From Linum tenue (lineage: Eukaryota > Streptophyta > Magnoliopsida > Malpighiales > Linaceae): a stretch of 64,000 nucleotides of DNA. Below are positions 22,852 through 37,800 of the stretch, piece by piece. The stretch covers positions 11,681,475-11,745,474 of the forward strand of contig CAMGYJ010000008.1 in NCBI GenBank assembly GCA_946122785.1, written 5' to 3'. The translations under genes were made by a program, and so were the position numbers. The notes under the pieces were generated by a model. That model did no database searches and was not told the DNA's origin. It worked only from the letters and a program-made list of their open reading frames with translations. How positions within the stretch are numbered: position 1 is the stretch's first letter; each line of letters opens with the position of its first letter.

Positions 22852-25800
22852 CTAGAGTTCGGAGAGGATAGCCGGGATGTAATGAGACAACTCGGCTGTA
22901 AGAGACTGAAACCCATTCACTAGCTGCGTGTGGAACTCCTGGTCTTCCTCTCCGATCAATCGGAAGTGAACTCGAATTGCACGCTTGCAAACTGCCATGA
23001 ATTCGAGCAATGCAGCAATGAGTTGCTGGAGTTCTTGTGACCTCAGCCTTGTAGCTGGTTCGCCAGAGAGAAAGGCCGTGCACACGCTCAATACCCCACT
23101 GTTAACCTGTTAAACCCAGAATTGGCATTGTGAGAATGTAAGTTTTGCCGCACAGCACCAAGCAACACAACACCAATAAAGCATGTGTTCGTTTAATCTT
23201 TTGTTATAGAAAATACATTTATTCTGTGAGAAATAGGTGTTTGATTAGGGTTTATGCACATAATTGATGAAATGGTAAGTAGACATTATGTTCAAATGGG
23301 CAAATTTGAGAATCAATTTTATTAATGATATAACTTTTATTTTGAATATTTAGTGGGATTTAAAGTTATTTTGTTGTTTTCAGCAGTCAGATTGTAGAAG
23401 TGTGTCAATTTGAGCTTTTAAGTCAATCTTTCAAGTTACTTATGTAGATATGTTTTAGTAAAAAGAGACTCATCCAAAGAGTATTGTAAGATATCATAAA
23501 GCTCACTTGAACTGCGACACTGCCTTGAAGAATCCTCTGCAAACTCTGCAGACGTGGGCGCTGATCACCCTCGGAACTCCGAGGTTCCTCAAGCTCGTTT
23601 CTTAGAGCAGCCGTCCGCGTTTCAATCATTCCGATCGCATTCTCAACTGGAGAGAACTCGAGGGACTCCGATTTTATCACCAAAAGCCTGTTCACTAGAG
23701 CTGGGAACGAGCCCTCCGTTTGAAGAACACTTCGCCTCTTCCACTGATCTTCCAGTCCACCTTGTGTTTTCCCGTTTTTTGTGAAAGGAGTGTCGAACAA
23801 AAACCGGTCAAATACTCTTGCCCTAACCCCACCAGTGGAAAGAGAGAGTATTCTCTCCCTGCGACTCCCCAAATCTTCATCTTCCATCACTGGATCCACA
23901 GCTGTTATCTGTAGGTAACAGACTCCAGGCTGCAACTCATCTGCCTTGACTTGTCGAGAATCAGGGATTATATGCAAAGTATGATTCCCATCCATCCTAG
24001 ACTCGTAAATGTGACTGAGCTTCTCCATTATGTCGCCTAATCTTACGTCTCGGGGCTCCCTGTATATGAATTCCTTTCTATCCAGCTTCCCAAATCTTTC
24101 ACCATAGAATCCCACCCTGTAGTAAGTGGCATCGGTGAATGGAATTGGGCTGGATTCCTGCTCAAGAATCGACTCATAGATGTTTGTAAGCATTGTATGA
24201 CATTTCGCCAGCTGACCATAGGCCCTTCTACTTTTGTAGACTGGAATCACAAGCTCCAGAATGCTTGCACAGAAATGGAAAAGCTCGGCTTGAGAGAAAA
24301 GCTTGTTCGCACTCTGTAAGTATTTTACTGCAGAGTCAACTGTAAGCTTTGAAGCACCGTATCCCTCTACCTCAGCTGCAGATGCCTCGGAATTGATCTC
24401 GCAACTCACCATTGGACAAATTTTTCGAAGTGAAGTTATGTGGTCTCTGCTCCAAACACCATCCTTTCTAGCCACCAGAGCCTGCAAGAACAAAATTTAC
24501 ATAAATACATCAGTTTAGAGCTAATATGTAAAGAAGTAACCAGGTTTATCTTATTTTAAGACCACAGGGAAACAAAGAATCGACCTGATTTTTCTTTTTC
24601 CCAAATCAGATAAAGTATTCTGTTTTTTGGTAACTAATAAAGAAACTAATATTTGACTACACATGCAGAGAAGGATCCGGTCCCTTCCCTGATCACTGCT
24701 AGTTTCTTATATGAAAGCCGGGTTCCAGACTGGAACTTCACTAATGAAGTTAACAATATAATACTAGTACGGTGAATAAAGGGTTTGTTTAAACTTCACA
24801 AAGAGAACAGGAGCAAAATCAATGCCTAGTTTTCAACTTCTCTGAACTTTGTTATAAAAAGGATGGGAGGATAAAAGCATCAACTAAATGATGTTAGATC
24901 AATATCCACTGATAAACCTATTACCTGCATCACAACACCAGCAACAGCTACCGCACATTGCGCAGCTTCTGCTGAAGACTGCATTTCCTGATGGGCATCA
25001 CATAAGTGTAGTAACCACATTATATGAAGATCAGGAACAGGGGCAAACGCCATAGCTAGTTTGTAGAAGCTCTCGGCAGCTGCATATCTATCCATAGTCA
25101 TCGCAGGACCCTGTTACATAACATACGTTGCTTATGTCAGCACACTAACACAGCCTAAACCAGGCAAGAGAATTAATAAGCAACTTCTACGATACACATG
25201 TTTGATCTTAACCCATTCAGGGAAGTACTGCAGGAGGCATTTCATCAGCTCAGGGAATATGTGTCTAATAACCATGTGGTAACTGTTACCACAAGCCTAA
25301 AGCTAGCATATCACTCCAGCACACGAATCTCGGTTGAAATTATTTTGAGAAACACGTACCAAAAGGGCATGCTCCAGGCTAGCATCAAGGGCCAGAACCA
25401 GACTATCAGATAGGCGTTTGACTTCGGACCAGGACCAACGGTTCTCAGACAACCCCTCTGGTATAACCATTAGACCACTTTCAGAAAGCCCACATTCTTT
25501 TAGTAATTCCTTGCTCTTAGATTCATCAGCCATTTCCTCTAGTGACTTCCGAAGACGCCTTGCTTCACCACTTTCTTCTAGGGTCCCATCAGACTTCATC
25601 TGTGTGACTTGTACATCAGACATGAGCTCTGATAATGTGATTGTCAGCATGACCCTCAACCTTGCTGTTTGCATGATGTAGTACAAAGAGCTCTGCAAGA
25701 GATGTAAGTCAACAATTCTTGTAACGACAATGAATTTGCTTGTGGAAGTGTGGGCTTAATTTCCAAAAGCAACAATTGCTTATAAAAGTATATACCCTAA

Positions 25801-28800
25801 CAAGTATCTGCAGTCCGACAACAGCCCTCTTCCTGATGCTTTCATTCCTGAAAACTGCAAGCCGAAGAAGGTGGAAAGCAACTTGCTTTAAGAAGCGGTC
25901 ATTTTCCCTTGCCATTAATGTTTCCCCGTGAAGATCAAAAACGGTGTTAAAGACAGGAAATAGTGCTTTCCAGAAGACCAGCGGCTGATTACGAGAAAAG
26001 AAGCTCATAAATATTGCTGAGAGGCAATCAAGTTTCCCGTAATCAGTAGCTATAGTATGGGCTGCTGCCATTGTGGAGAACTTCTCGGCTGTTTCAAGAA
26101 CTTGAAGACTCACAGCAGCACTGAGATTTTCTTCCCACAATTCCTGAAGCAAATGTAAAGTCATCAGCTGCCAGTAATGATTGCCTAATTGTAGGACTAC
26201 CAAAAATATGGTGTGCAATGGGCAGAAGCACTTGTCATAAATGAATGGATTCTTTTGAAGATCAAAAGAACCTACCAATTTTTGTCTCAATATGGGGTGC
26301 AGAGATTCTCTGAGTGCTTGTGCTGAAGCACCTATTCTTGATGATTGTGCCTGAGCAAGAGCCTCTCTCAAGGAGTAAGGCTGGCTAGGAGAACTCAACT
26401 GAGAATTCACTCTCTGCCACAAGAATCCGTTATCAGGTGTCCCCTGAGGCTGCATTAGAAAAATTCACCGTTCTCAGAAACAAGGATTTGCTGCTCAAGC
26501 TACATAGCATTAGACTAATTGCTCATTTTGTTTAGATAAAGAGCTATTCAGGAGCAGGGTACAGCTTGAGACAATATCCAACATTAACTAACACCATCAA
26601 CCGCAGCGGTGTGACTAAGTGAGCATCAGGAAACCACAAATAGGAGAAATAATAGTTACCCTGACTTCCTGTCGTGATGCTTCAGATAAATAGTTGTTGA
26701 TTGCAGGAGAAAGCCTCTCTGAGTATTTTGGGGAAGGAGGTGCATCTACTGTAGGGCTCCGGGAGCTGGAACCCAACAGCATGCCATCAGAAGGTTTCCT
26801 GTGCTGTAAAGCCAGCAACCATGGTGAGACAAATATTGTGAACAAAGAAGCATATCGAATAGTAGTATAGACAAACATGCAGGACGGAAGCTGAGGATAG
26901 TGAAAGACAGGTCCTCAAGTGATAGAAGCTATGCATGCCAGGACCCCGATTTCAAACCCGACGGTACATGGAAGCCTATTCTAAGGATAATTCAAGAGAG
27001 TTATTCGAGCTATTGCAATATCCAGAATAGTAGTATAGACAAACATGCAGGATGGAAGCTGAGGATAGTGAAAGACCAGTCCTCAAGTGATAGAAGCTAT
27101 GCATGTGAGGACCCCTATTTCAAACCCAATTGTACATGGAAGCCTATTCTAAGGATAATTCACGAGAGTTATTCAAGTTATTGCAAAATCTAGAATATGT
27201 TGAACAACACCCATTAACAGCATCAACAGCCAGCTTTCCTTGGGTAAAGCCGTCATTTATGTGTGCGTGGGTGAGCTTACCAGGCTTATCTGTATCTGAA
27301 CTACTAAATATTTAAAGCTAACACTAGTCCCGAAAATATAAAAGTTCAATCCCTTCAACTTTACTTCGTACTCAAAACTATAAGCACAATCTGGACAAAA
27401 CATTACGTCACTTATATAGCATACCTCAAAAAGAACAAGGCTTTCCTCCATTAGCTTGAAGAATAGCCTTGTTCGTGCAATGCTTTGCTGCCATGCCTTG
27501 ACAAGTGATGTGTCATCCAGATTTCGAACAATTTGCAAGATGGCAATTAGAACTTCGCGCTTTTCAGTAGAACTGAGGTTATAGAAGACAGGCATCTCAT
27601 CCAAGATCTGCAAAATCCAAAGGTCAATCTTGCCAACATCGATGATACGTTGCCAACTAAGAGTTAACACGAACTAGTAAGGGCACTCTTCGTGACAGGT
27701 CACAGTAAGAACAGAACAAGGGTCCATACAAATCAAATGATATGGGCCTCAAATCCAATAACGATGCATCTTTAACAGCTTCAAATTTCAGCTTTTCTGT
27801 TCAATTTGGATCCAGAATTCATTAAGAAGGCAGATTATACAGTTTAAAGCTAATATTCTCAGTTGCTTCCTGTCATGCAAATGAACCATATTTGGTTGCT
27901 GAGTCTCAGATAAATCAGAGACACCAACAACAAAAATTACCCAGACGATGTCACAGGGAAGGATCCAGTCACTACACTCATTTTGTGAGAGCATTATTGG
28001 TCCCAGCCTGGTTTTCATGTACATAGGGCACAAGCGTAAAAGGGCAATATCTTCCAGAAGCTAGAATGCATGTTTGGTTTGACATGTTAGCCGCAAAACA
28101 TTTTTGAAAAGAATCCTTCTTAAAATCTGAATCAGATTTCAACGTCCAGCTGCGAACGAGGCTGAAAGTAAAGCTTTGACATATAAGGTAACTTGTAGGG
28201 TATATATGTTTGTTTGATGTTCAGCAATGTAAACACATAAACTAGGACAATTCTTGTCAGGCAATTTTTTCTGGTTACTGCATGGTTCTGTCAGTCTACA
28301 CTATGATTATGTAGTGAAACTAAAAAGTAAAAACTGACATCAGTAATCAACAATGATCTTGAAGGCGTGGAAGCGAGGAGAGTAATGACAAATGCTAACT
28401 GTAAAATAGGTAGCTAGTGCTTATTGATCCCAATAGCAACTAATTTACACTAAAAATTTCATGTTTGTCAGCGCAGAAGAGTTGGAGCAAGGCCATGCCA
28501 ACAAGGAATTCACCGAGAGCTTCTACTACGAACATTACTCGAAAGAAACTCAAAACAAAATTAGTGAAGCAGGCTTGTCTAGCACTGGGTCTTGGATTTG
28601 ATGTCAACATCCAGCATTTTGATAATAATAAAAATAAAGTACAGGCTACATTAATCCCATAAATTCGGCCACCCAAATATGAGAAGATCGGGCCTGGGAA
28701 ATTGAGAAAGGGCAGAAATGAATCTCAAGTACACACAAGGCTTAGGATGCCATTTTTAGTGTTACCTGGCCAATCAAAGGGAAATAGAGCTGCGCAATGT

Positions 28801-31800
28801 ACAGTTTATCCTCGGGCTTCTGATATCGAGCATCAAACTCGTGCTTGCACAAAAGGACTACCAAGATTCTAGCCGCCTGCAAACACCAGCAAACTATTTT
28901 GTGAAGACAATAGCGCACAAGTAGAATCAATATATCATATATTCTCACTTCATTAGGGAAACTTCAAGGTCTAGACATGAAAGATAAAATAAAAACTCGC
29001 ATTCAAGCCTAAAGAATGGCTCCAGTGCCTCACCTTTGACCGTTGGGACAGATCCTCATGATCCCAGGTAAGGAAAATCTCTTGTATAAGGACTGAAGAA
29101 AGGTAATTTCTGCACAAGCCAGAAGACGATCATCATCGGGCTAATTGCATTTCAAATAATATATTTTTCAACCATGAACAATTTCCCTGGATTCCTGATA
29201 AGAGTTCCTATTTGTGAAAGAAAAAAAATTAACTTGGATAAAATAGTAGATTTCTTTTTTCTTTTACCAATAGCAGCGACTACATATTTTTCAACTTTGT
29301 ACAAAAAGTATTGTCTAATTATAACCGAGTCATGACATGTTGCATTGCAGATCATCAAAGAGAAGAATGCTTTGCAACGGAAGTCAACAAGGCAAAGGAA
29401 AGAAAGAGGAGTCAACTGCGCTTACATGAAAACCCAAGACACCTGAGATATCACATGAACGCAGATTGAAATTGATTTGCATCATACCTGTCCGAAGGGT
29501 CTCTCCCAGGCATTTCTACAAAAAGGTCATGATCACATATGATTTGCAAAAACGTAAGCTTGCAATCATGAAGCACTGATTGACATACACCAGAAAATTT
29601 GTCCAGATACAATGACACCTGCAGCAAATTGGAACTATTCAGGTGCCAAAAAATAATGATGCCAATCACAATAGAACTTCATGATCATGCAAGTTAACAG
29701 TATTAACTTCAATATTGGCCGACAGAAAAAATAACATAAAAAACACCATTTGTCTCTTCAAATAATATCTCCAGACAATTTTCATGAGCAAATTAAAAGA
29801 GTCGTTCCAAAGGAGATGCAAAGTTTTTCTTAATACACTAGCTATTCTATGCAATACGACTGAACAGTTTACGGTGAAGGAAGACACCCAGTAACGTTAC
29901 TTATACTCCGTGCAAATATCAGGATATGTAGGGAACAAGCACTTGCTTCAGGATTTTCAAGCACAATTATCATCTCTGAACCGTGGGCTGTGTGAAGTGA
30001 GCTTGATGATATGATAATCTCATAAGAGAGAAGCACAGTACTTTCTTGGAGTTTTATGGGGCAGTGGAGAGTTCTAAAAGCGGAAGATTACAGTATTAGA
30101 AAACGTAGGGAAAGTACGTCTACAATCAAGAGTTCTTCAGCATGCAAGTGCAAAGCCCAGAAAAACTAGGGCACATATTCAAAGTTCAATATTCATTGGT
30201 TTTGCCTTCTTCTGCTATGACCTTTTGGTCCATAAAACGAGGTTCAATAAAATCTAATTGAGGTTTGCCTGCTATGATTTCCATTGGTCCATAAAATCTA
30301 ATTGACTAGACCTTGCATTGGAAAAAAAGGGTAAATTGGTATCATATAAATAATCCAAGTGCACTATGTGAACATTTAAGTATCATAACAAGAGATAAAT
30401 ACCAGCTCAAAAACTTGGCGAGGTTCAATAATGGACAAAAGGTCATAGCAGAAGAAGGCCAGACTGCTATTCAGCCTTTTTGCCAAGCTTAAACCCTTTT
30501 TGCTACGCTCGTGCACTTCTGTCAGGAGGCAATCGTACAACTGCATCACACATCTGAAAACACCTTCTTTCAGTTGCATGGGAGGAACATCTTCATCTGT
30601 AGCAAAAATGTCACAAGACAAATCAAATTAACGACCCATCATTCCATTAGATATACCCCTTCATGTCATAGAAGTTAAAGATAAAATACCCAATGGAAGG
30701 TTGTGGTAAAAAAGACGAGTTTGCTCTAAGGCCAGGGACTTGACAACTAGCTCAAGAAAAAACCAAGCCATTGCAAGAACATCATCATACACTGGCCCAA
30801 CACGATAACCTTTAGCCTGCAAAAAACAAGGCGAACTTCAGAAAGCAACAAAAAGGGGGATGCCAGTATAAGCACAAATTACATATAGAGGCAGTACTTG
30901 GGTATTAGAAATACAATGCACAACTCCTTTTCTTCAAATTCCAAGTAAGATGTGCAAATTATAGCCAGTATAATACATAAAACAGGATACAAATAAATGA
31001 AATAATAACTCAATAACAAGTATAAATCCACTTACTACCAGCTGGTAATAGAACATCGAAGGTCTCACCTTACTACGAGCCAAGCTTCCCCATACAGTGG
31101 ACAGACCTGGATAAACTGGTGCTTGACGTCCACCAAAATCATCAAAAGCATAATCAACATAGTTGACAAGGAAGCGGTTTCTTTCGCCATCATCAACTGA
31201 TTCCTGCTGGACTCTAGGAAATCAATTTCAATTTGAGATCAGCGGCTAAATCAGAAACTCAGTATAATCAATACTATGGTCAGCCATGCGGCCTGTTTGA
31301 TAAAAAATAGTAAATATGCACCAAAAAGCTTCAACCCGCTCCAGTGAATAAGAAAAGCGTATGTTTGGAACTGATGAACTCTAAGGACCATTACCTAGTC
31401 AAAATGTTGACCATAGCTCGGAAGGCTGCAACCTGAAAGGGGAAGCAGGAAAAGACAGATGAACAACTCAAAGTGGCAACCATGACAAGAATTTTAACGG
31501 TACTGCCGTACTGGAAACAATAACAAAAATTATAGACAGTTAAATCATAGATGCAGCATCTACCTGGAGAGTTTCTCCGCCACTGCCTATGAGATGTAGA
31601 AGCATATTCAGTATAGGATGAAGAAACTGAAGCAAAGCAGTGGAATCAACATTCTTCAAACTGTTAATGGCCTGCACCATCATAAAGAAATGGAGTCAAG
31701 CCTGTGCTTCACTATGAAGTCATATATCTAGTGTAGATGCACTGTTTCAAGGATGAACAGATTGGAAACAAATCCAAAAGGAAAACGAGATTAATGCTTA

Positions 31801-34800
31801 TAAAAATGGATTTGCAGCAAACAGCTTCCAGTAACTTCAGCTGCTCAGCCAAATTTCCCACTTACTCCCTCCCACTTCATAATAACTCGAGCACTCCCTT
31901 TCTTTGAGAATGACTTCTCATAGATGTTTTCATTTTGCTTTAAAGTCTTGAGATATATATTTAAGAGGCTCATTATGGTCCCAGAGAGTACAGACAAACA
32001 GCTTCCAGTTGCTTCAGGCTGCTTCAGCCATTTTTCCCACTTATTCCCTCCTACTTCAAGACTTCTCCTAGAAGTTTTTATTTTACTCCATATTATTGAG
32101 CTATATATTTAGGAGGCTTAATACAATCCCAGAGAGTACAGACAAACAGCTAGGAACCTGAAAGAAGAACCTTAAGAATAAAAATAAAACCCCTTGAAAC
32201 ATCCTGTGGAACAGGATTATGTTGTAGGGCTGTTAAGAGACTTCAGGGTCCATGAGTGATTAAGATATAACATCAAAACCTGGGCTTCCAGTGAGCGCTT
32301 TGAATGGAAGATAAAGACATCACGTCGAGTGATTGGTAGCAGGGAGGATGAGATCAAGAGACTCTTGGCTAAGAATTTTCAGAACGTACCTCCAGAAGTT
32401 CGGATCCCCAAGGAGGACTTGTTCGAAGAGTGTGCCGGTCATACTCCAGGAAAAAATCTCTGATACGCTCATTGAAGGGATATAAGGATGAACAAAGCCG
32501 CAAACGCAGTCTGAAGATATTTTTTCCATCTTCCAAATATTCCAGCCTCTCCTAAACATAATAAAAATGCAAATACATTCAATTTTTTCAGCTTTATTGA
32601 AATGATCAAATTAAGGATCTAGTCAGTACCAATGGATGTACAGCATCTTTAAGAATTTACACCAGTAAAATAAGGACAGTGTTAACAGTTACCAGCATAC
32701 CTTCCCCAAATCTTGAAGATAATGTGGAACCAACTCTCTCATTATTGGTAATGAAATTTCAGATCGCAGCCTGAGTACATCAGAATACATTGTAGTTTTT
32801 GTTTCAAAAGTGAACGTGACGGGGGGAAAATGTCAAACCGCATAGTTCCTGATCTTAACAGAATGCTGAAGAAAATGGTTTCACAGAACAGCAGGAAAGA
32901 TGGATCTAATATGCAGGCAATAGTCACTTACTGAGCATGTGTTGACAAAGGAAGCACCGCATATCCAATTACCACCTGTTCAGAAATCACAGAGTTTAAG
33001 TCCAAAAGGTAACCGGATGTAAGTCATTGCAACCATAAAATATGAACCACGTAATTGACACAAAATGAAGTAAAATCCACAACGACTGCAGATAACAGCA
33101 TAAAATAACGAACAGCACATAGCTTTCACGTCCATGGAAGCATGAGAAGTTAGCTTCACGGAGATGCCAGGATCACTTGACATATATTTCAGGAAAAAAA
33201 CATGGTATATCTTAACTAGAAGGTCAGCTATCTATTTGATTAAGGATTCAAAGAAAATTTAAGCACAGAATGTAAAGTAACAAACAATAAGGGTGATAAT
33301 CCATTCAATGGCGTAACTCATGGAACTTGGCCAAGAAAACAATGTTCAACTAGAAGGTCAGCTATCTATTTGATTAAGGATTCCAAGAAAATTTAAGCAC
33401 AGAATGTAAAGTAACAAACAATAAGGGTGATAATCCATTCAATGGCGTAACTCATGGAACTTCGCCAAGAAAACAATGTTCAAAGAACACCGGATATTTC
33501 ATTAAGAACTTTTTCAGCTGAAAAAATTTAGGTATCAAGAGATAGTATGCTATCAAATAAAATACCAAAACTTATTGCCTGCCTCTTAGCCCTCGAGAGA
33601 GAAGAATAATCACCGGCATCAAGTGAGAACAATTTCCTGTATAATAACTGTAGCTAAGGTTTCTTGATGAGTTGCAGACTTGTATGACATACGGGTGAAA
33701 ATGAGAGCTAGATTATACTAGGTCTACGTAGGCTACGAGACTCCCATTAACAGAAACAGTAAACATACATAGGTCTTACCGGCTTTGGAACTTCTAGCTT
33801 TGTTTGAAGATCAACATGGAAGAAAGTGAATAAAAGGTGATGCAAGGGAGTCCAAATGGCAGGCAAGGAAAGTTTTATTTCATCGTGATAAGAGGCAACT
33901 CTAGTGCCAACAGCAATCTGTGTGTGGACCCACTTCTGTGGCCCTGCTCCAGGCTCTCTTGGATGCATCGCCTGATAATAAGAGTAGCTATCAAGTAAGC
34001 AGATGATATGAATGCAATGAACCAAGCATGTACAGTATCCACAACAGAGTACCTCCAGAGGTGGCCTACGAATATCCAAATCATCTTTCCTAAGTTCAAC
34101 CCGTACAAACAAATTCCTCTTCCGACTCAGACTAACTGTCAGAGGATAAACATACAGACAGTGGAAAAGCTGCAAGAAAGGCTCATTTCGCACAGTCGTC
34201 CGGAAGTCAAAAGCTTGGAACTGCATACAACCATAAGTCAAATGAGGATGAACCCTGAATAAAGAGATGAAGAATATAACGTATATATGACAGGAACTAT
34301 TCAACAGACAATCTAACGGGGATCCAGTCTTTATTGACAACATAAGTAGACTATAACAAATGCAAATCAAGAAAACTCCTCAAAATCAGAGAGTCACACA
34401 ACCAAATTCTGTAACAAGGAATTCTTCCTTGCAACTCCATAGCCATTGGGTGGGGTGGGGGGAACAGGCAAAAGGTATTTACTTACATCACTAGCATTTA
34501 ATTCTGAACTTGGGCAAGCATTTGATCCATTTCCAGAAACCGCCTTTCCATCATGCACATTCCACTTCTGGCTGCCACTTCGAAGCCCATCAGAACTATT
34601 TCCAGGAACTCTGGACAAGACAGAGTCAGGAGCCCGGTCCCCCATATCAACGGAATCATTTGCCAAACTTCCACTTTCAGATAGATTTTCAATGTCAGAG
34701 TAGCCCAACTGGTGCTTCTCAATTTCCAACCGCAATACACCTTTCACAGGTTTATGAACCTTGCGTTTAGGATCCTGTATCCATTTTTCACATCAGATTT

Positions 34801-37800
34801 TCAATGTCTATACTACACCTTTCACAAGTAATTGCTAAAGAAAATTACCAACTAAATTTCACATCAGACAATTTACAAGGACATCAAAATAAAAACTGAA
34901 CAGAACAAAAGATGGCGGTGGGAAGTTACAAAAGTTTGCAAATAAGATTTTCAGCAAAGTCCAAATGAACAAGGGATGTATTTACTTTCACCAAGGTAGA
35001 CAAGCAATATGTATGTCAAGCATCTGAACGACAATTGTTTTACCAGTAAACCAAGACATTGTAGCATAAGCACAATGAAATGACATTGTATGGTACAAGA
35101 CTTGGATCCATCAGAAAAGTTGATTATGTATCCATGTTCCTTACCTGAAGTGAGTCCTCTGTATAGCTCTCTTTAACTTTATTCAAATTTGAAATTTCAA
35201 CAACAACAGAGCTTCCACTAGAATAACCAGACTTCCCATCTAGCATGACTTTCGCAATAGGCTCAAATGTGCCTTCATGAGAAGCTGATCCAGAAACACT
35301 TTGAGTGAGTGGGCTACTCGGAGAAGCAGGCCCTCCCGAAGTTGCACCGGTACTGCTATCGAATAATGGAACGATCGCCCATGCAAAGGACTCTCTGTAG
35401 GGCATAATCCGTGACCATACCTGCAGCTTTTGCTTCTCTCTCTCACTAAGATGGACCTGTTTAAAGAAAGATATTGTAAATACAAAAGCTATGATTTTTA
35501 AGTTTATAGTTTTTAATAAGGCAAGCACTAGCTGCTAGCAATAAGATTGAGTGAAATCGCAAGTGCAAACCAAAAATAGAAAATGTAGCTTCCTGGATGG
35601 CTTGTCACAGCAGGAGGAAAGTGAGGGGATAGAACAAATAAACACAATGCAGTCATTACACTGCGTGACTTTTATATAAAATAGCTAGCCCATATAAGTT
35701 AAAACAGAAATTATCTAGAAGATAATAGCAAAGGTGTTAATCAGCTTTCAGCTTGGCCCTACCACAATATCGATTGCAAAGTTGGTATAAATATACACAA
35801 AAGTGAGCATAATCAATCAGGATTTTCACTGCACATAACCAGTATCCAGTAATGACTCGCCAATTGACGGATTCAGTTTACAACAAAAGCTAAAGAAATA
35901 GCACAGAAACAAATGAGTTATTAGATTTTCTCAACATACTGGCTCTTTTCGTGAATAGACAGAAGGAGTAACGCCTCCTTCTTCTGAGGCAGGCTTCTCA
36001 AGCTGGACAAGCAGGCAAACTGAAGCTGATGGAGCATCCAAATAAAAAATTCCACGACGTTCAGGAGTATTCTGTTCCTGTGAGCAGCAGAACCAAACTA
36101 TTAACTACCTCGTTGTCATCCCAAGAGAAAGAAGAGCAGAAGTAAAAACGAGTTAGTCTAATATAAATACAGCAACCAATAGAGAATAGTGACAGCGAAG
36201 CCCTTCCGTCTTAATACTTACATCTTGCATGTCAGTGGGTACAACATGAAAATAGAAGTCCTCCGACAACTTCTCTCTTCTCTCCTTATTGTAGAGGCAT
36301 AGTGTGCCATAAAATGGCTCTGTTTAAGAGCAAGAAATAAGAAATATACACAAATTAAAACAAAGAAGCAACAAGGGGCTGGCTCTCTTGCCTTTTTTAA
36401 TAGTGATGCTTAACTAAATTAAGATTTAAGGGCTACAGTTTCTACCCAAAATAAATGTATAAATTAACAAAAAAATGGCACACTTCTCCTAGATTGCTTG
36501 CATCAGTGTAAAAAAAGTAAAAAAAAAACTAAACTGGAAACAAACACACCACACAATTTGAAGTAAAACATGAAAGCACGAAAGAACATGAAGAAGTAAA
36601 TCGTCTGAGCAAAACTAGCAGCATGCTGAGAACTGACCCACTAATCCAGCTTGAAATGCTAGGGACAGTACTTTCACAGAGATCTTCAGGCCACTGAAAT
36701 AAAGAACGTAACACACAAAATCATTACTCTAACAAAAAGGAAAGGTCAATATGAGGAAAAATGGAATATGTACTAACTTTCAACCTGCCATTGAGAGTCA
36801 TTGGACTTTCCGGAATCCTTTGGCCAAATATCATGGACCTCTCATTTTCCCAATCAAAAGCTGGTTCATAAGCTGGTAGAGGAGATAGACCAAGGTGCTG
36901 CAATCATATTCTTGTCTTAGAAGGGAGGTAGGTGAAAAATTACTCAAAAGTAATGGCGGAGAGAAGGGCATATGAAACTTGTGGAAAATCAGTTCAAAGC
37001 ATCAGGGTTTGTATGAAATACACATCCTAGCAATGGTCAGGGAGGAGAGGAGGGGGGGGGCAAAACCTTGGTTAAATGCAACTGTGATCCGTCAGAAAAC
37101 GTGGGCTCCGTCATTTGCCTCCCTGAAGTGCTTGGGATTTCATCATCAGTAAACTCATCAAGCTTTGCCTCTCTTGAGTTGCCCAGGTGCAGTTCTGCCA
37201 CAAAAGCACAGGACATCATATCAAGATCAATCATTATAGTCTAGCAACAAGATCTGTTACACAATTTAATACCAGCAGTCTAACCGTGAAGCTAAACTGC
37301 CAAACTCTAAATGTTAAAGTTAACCGCACGTATTTATGATTCCAACAGCGGAGATTCTTTCTCGGTGCAAACAAATCTAGATGCGGATGGACTTTGCAAG
37401 AAAGAGAACCAACAAAGACCAAATGGATCTGCATACAGAAACTTTAATCAAGGTTTCTAATGGCACCTATCAAGGACTAGGCCTCTTTATAGTAGTATCC
37501 TTCAAAATATGCAACACATAAGTTCAATGTAAACGTCAAGGGAAAAAATCACCTCTTTAGGTGAAGAGTTGCAATTTTGCATTTTTAACATGCCACTGAA
37601 ACTTAATTACTATACTTTGGGGAGAATGCCTTTAGTAATAACTCATCATTCACAAAAATAAATATATATCCACAGAGCCTGATTCTCTAACAAAAACATT
37701 CTGCATAACCTGATAGCATCAAATTTGCACATTACATAATTGCAAACATCGTCTGCAAACAGTAAACAGTTACTAACCAAAACCATTTGCCAAAAGGCTA

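Noticed and set aside
26900..27193. 97-residue open frame spanning the 168-bp intronic duplication
   Set aside because: It is open only because the duplicated unit happens to lack stops. It lies antisense in a SPIKE1 intron and resembles no protein.
29900..30090. Possible extra SPIKE1 exon between 29619 and 30402
   Set aside because: The protein runs continuously from FEL to VSLYLDKF across this intron in known SPIKE1 sequences, and phases already match.
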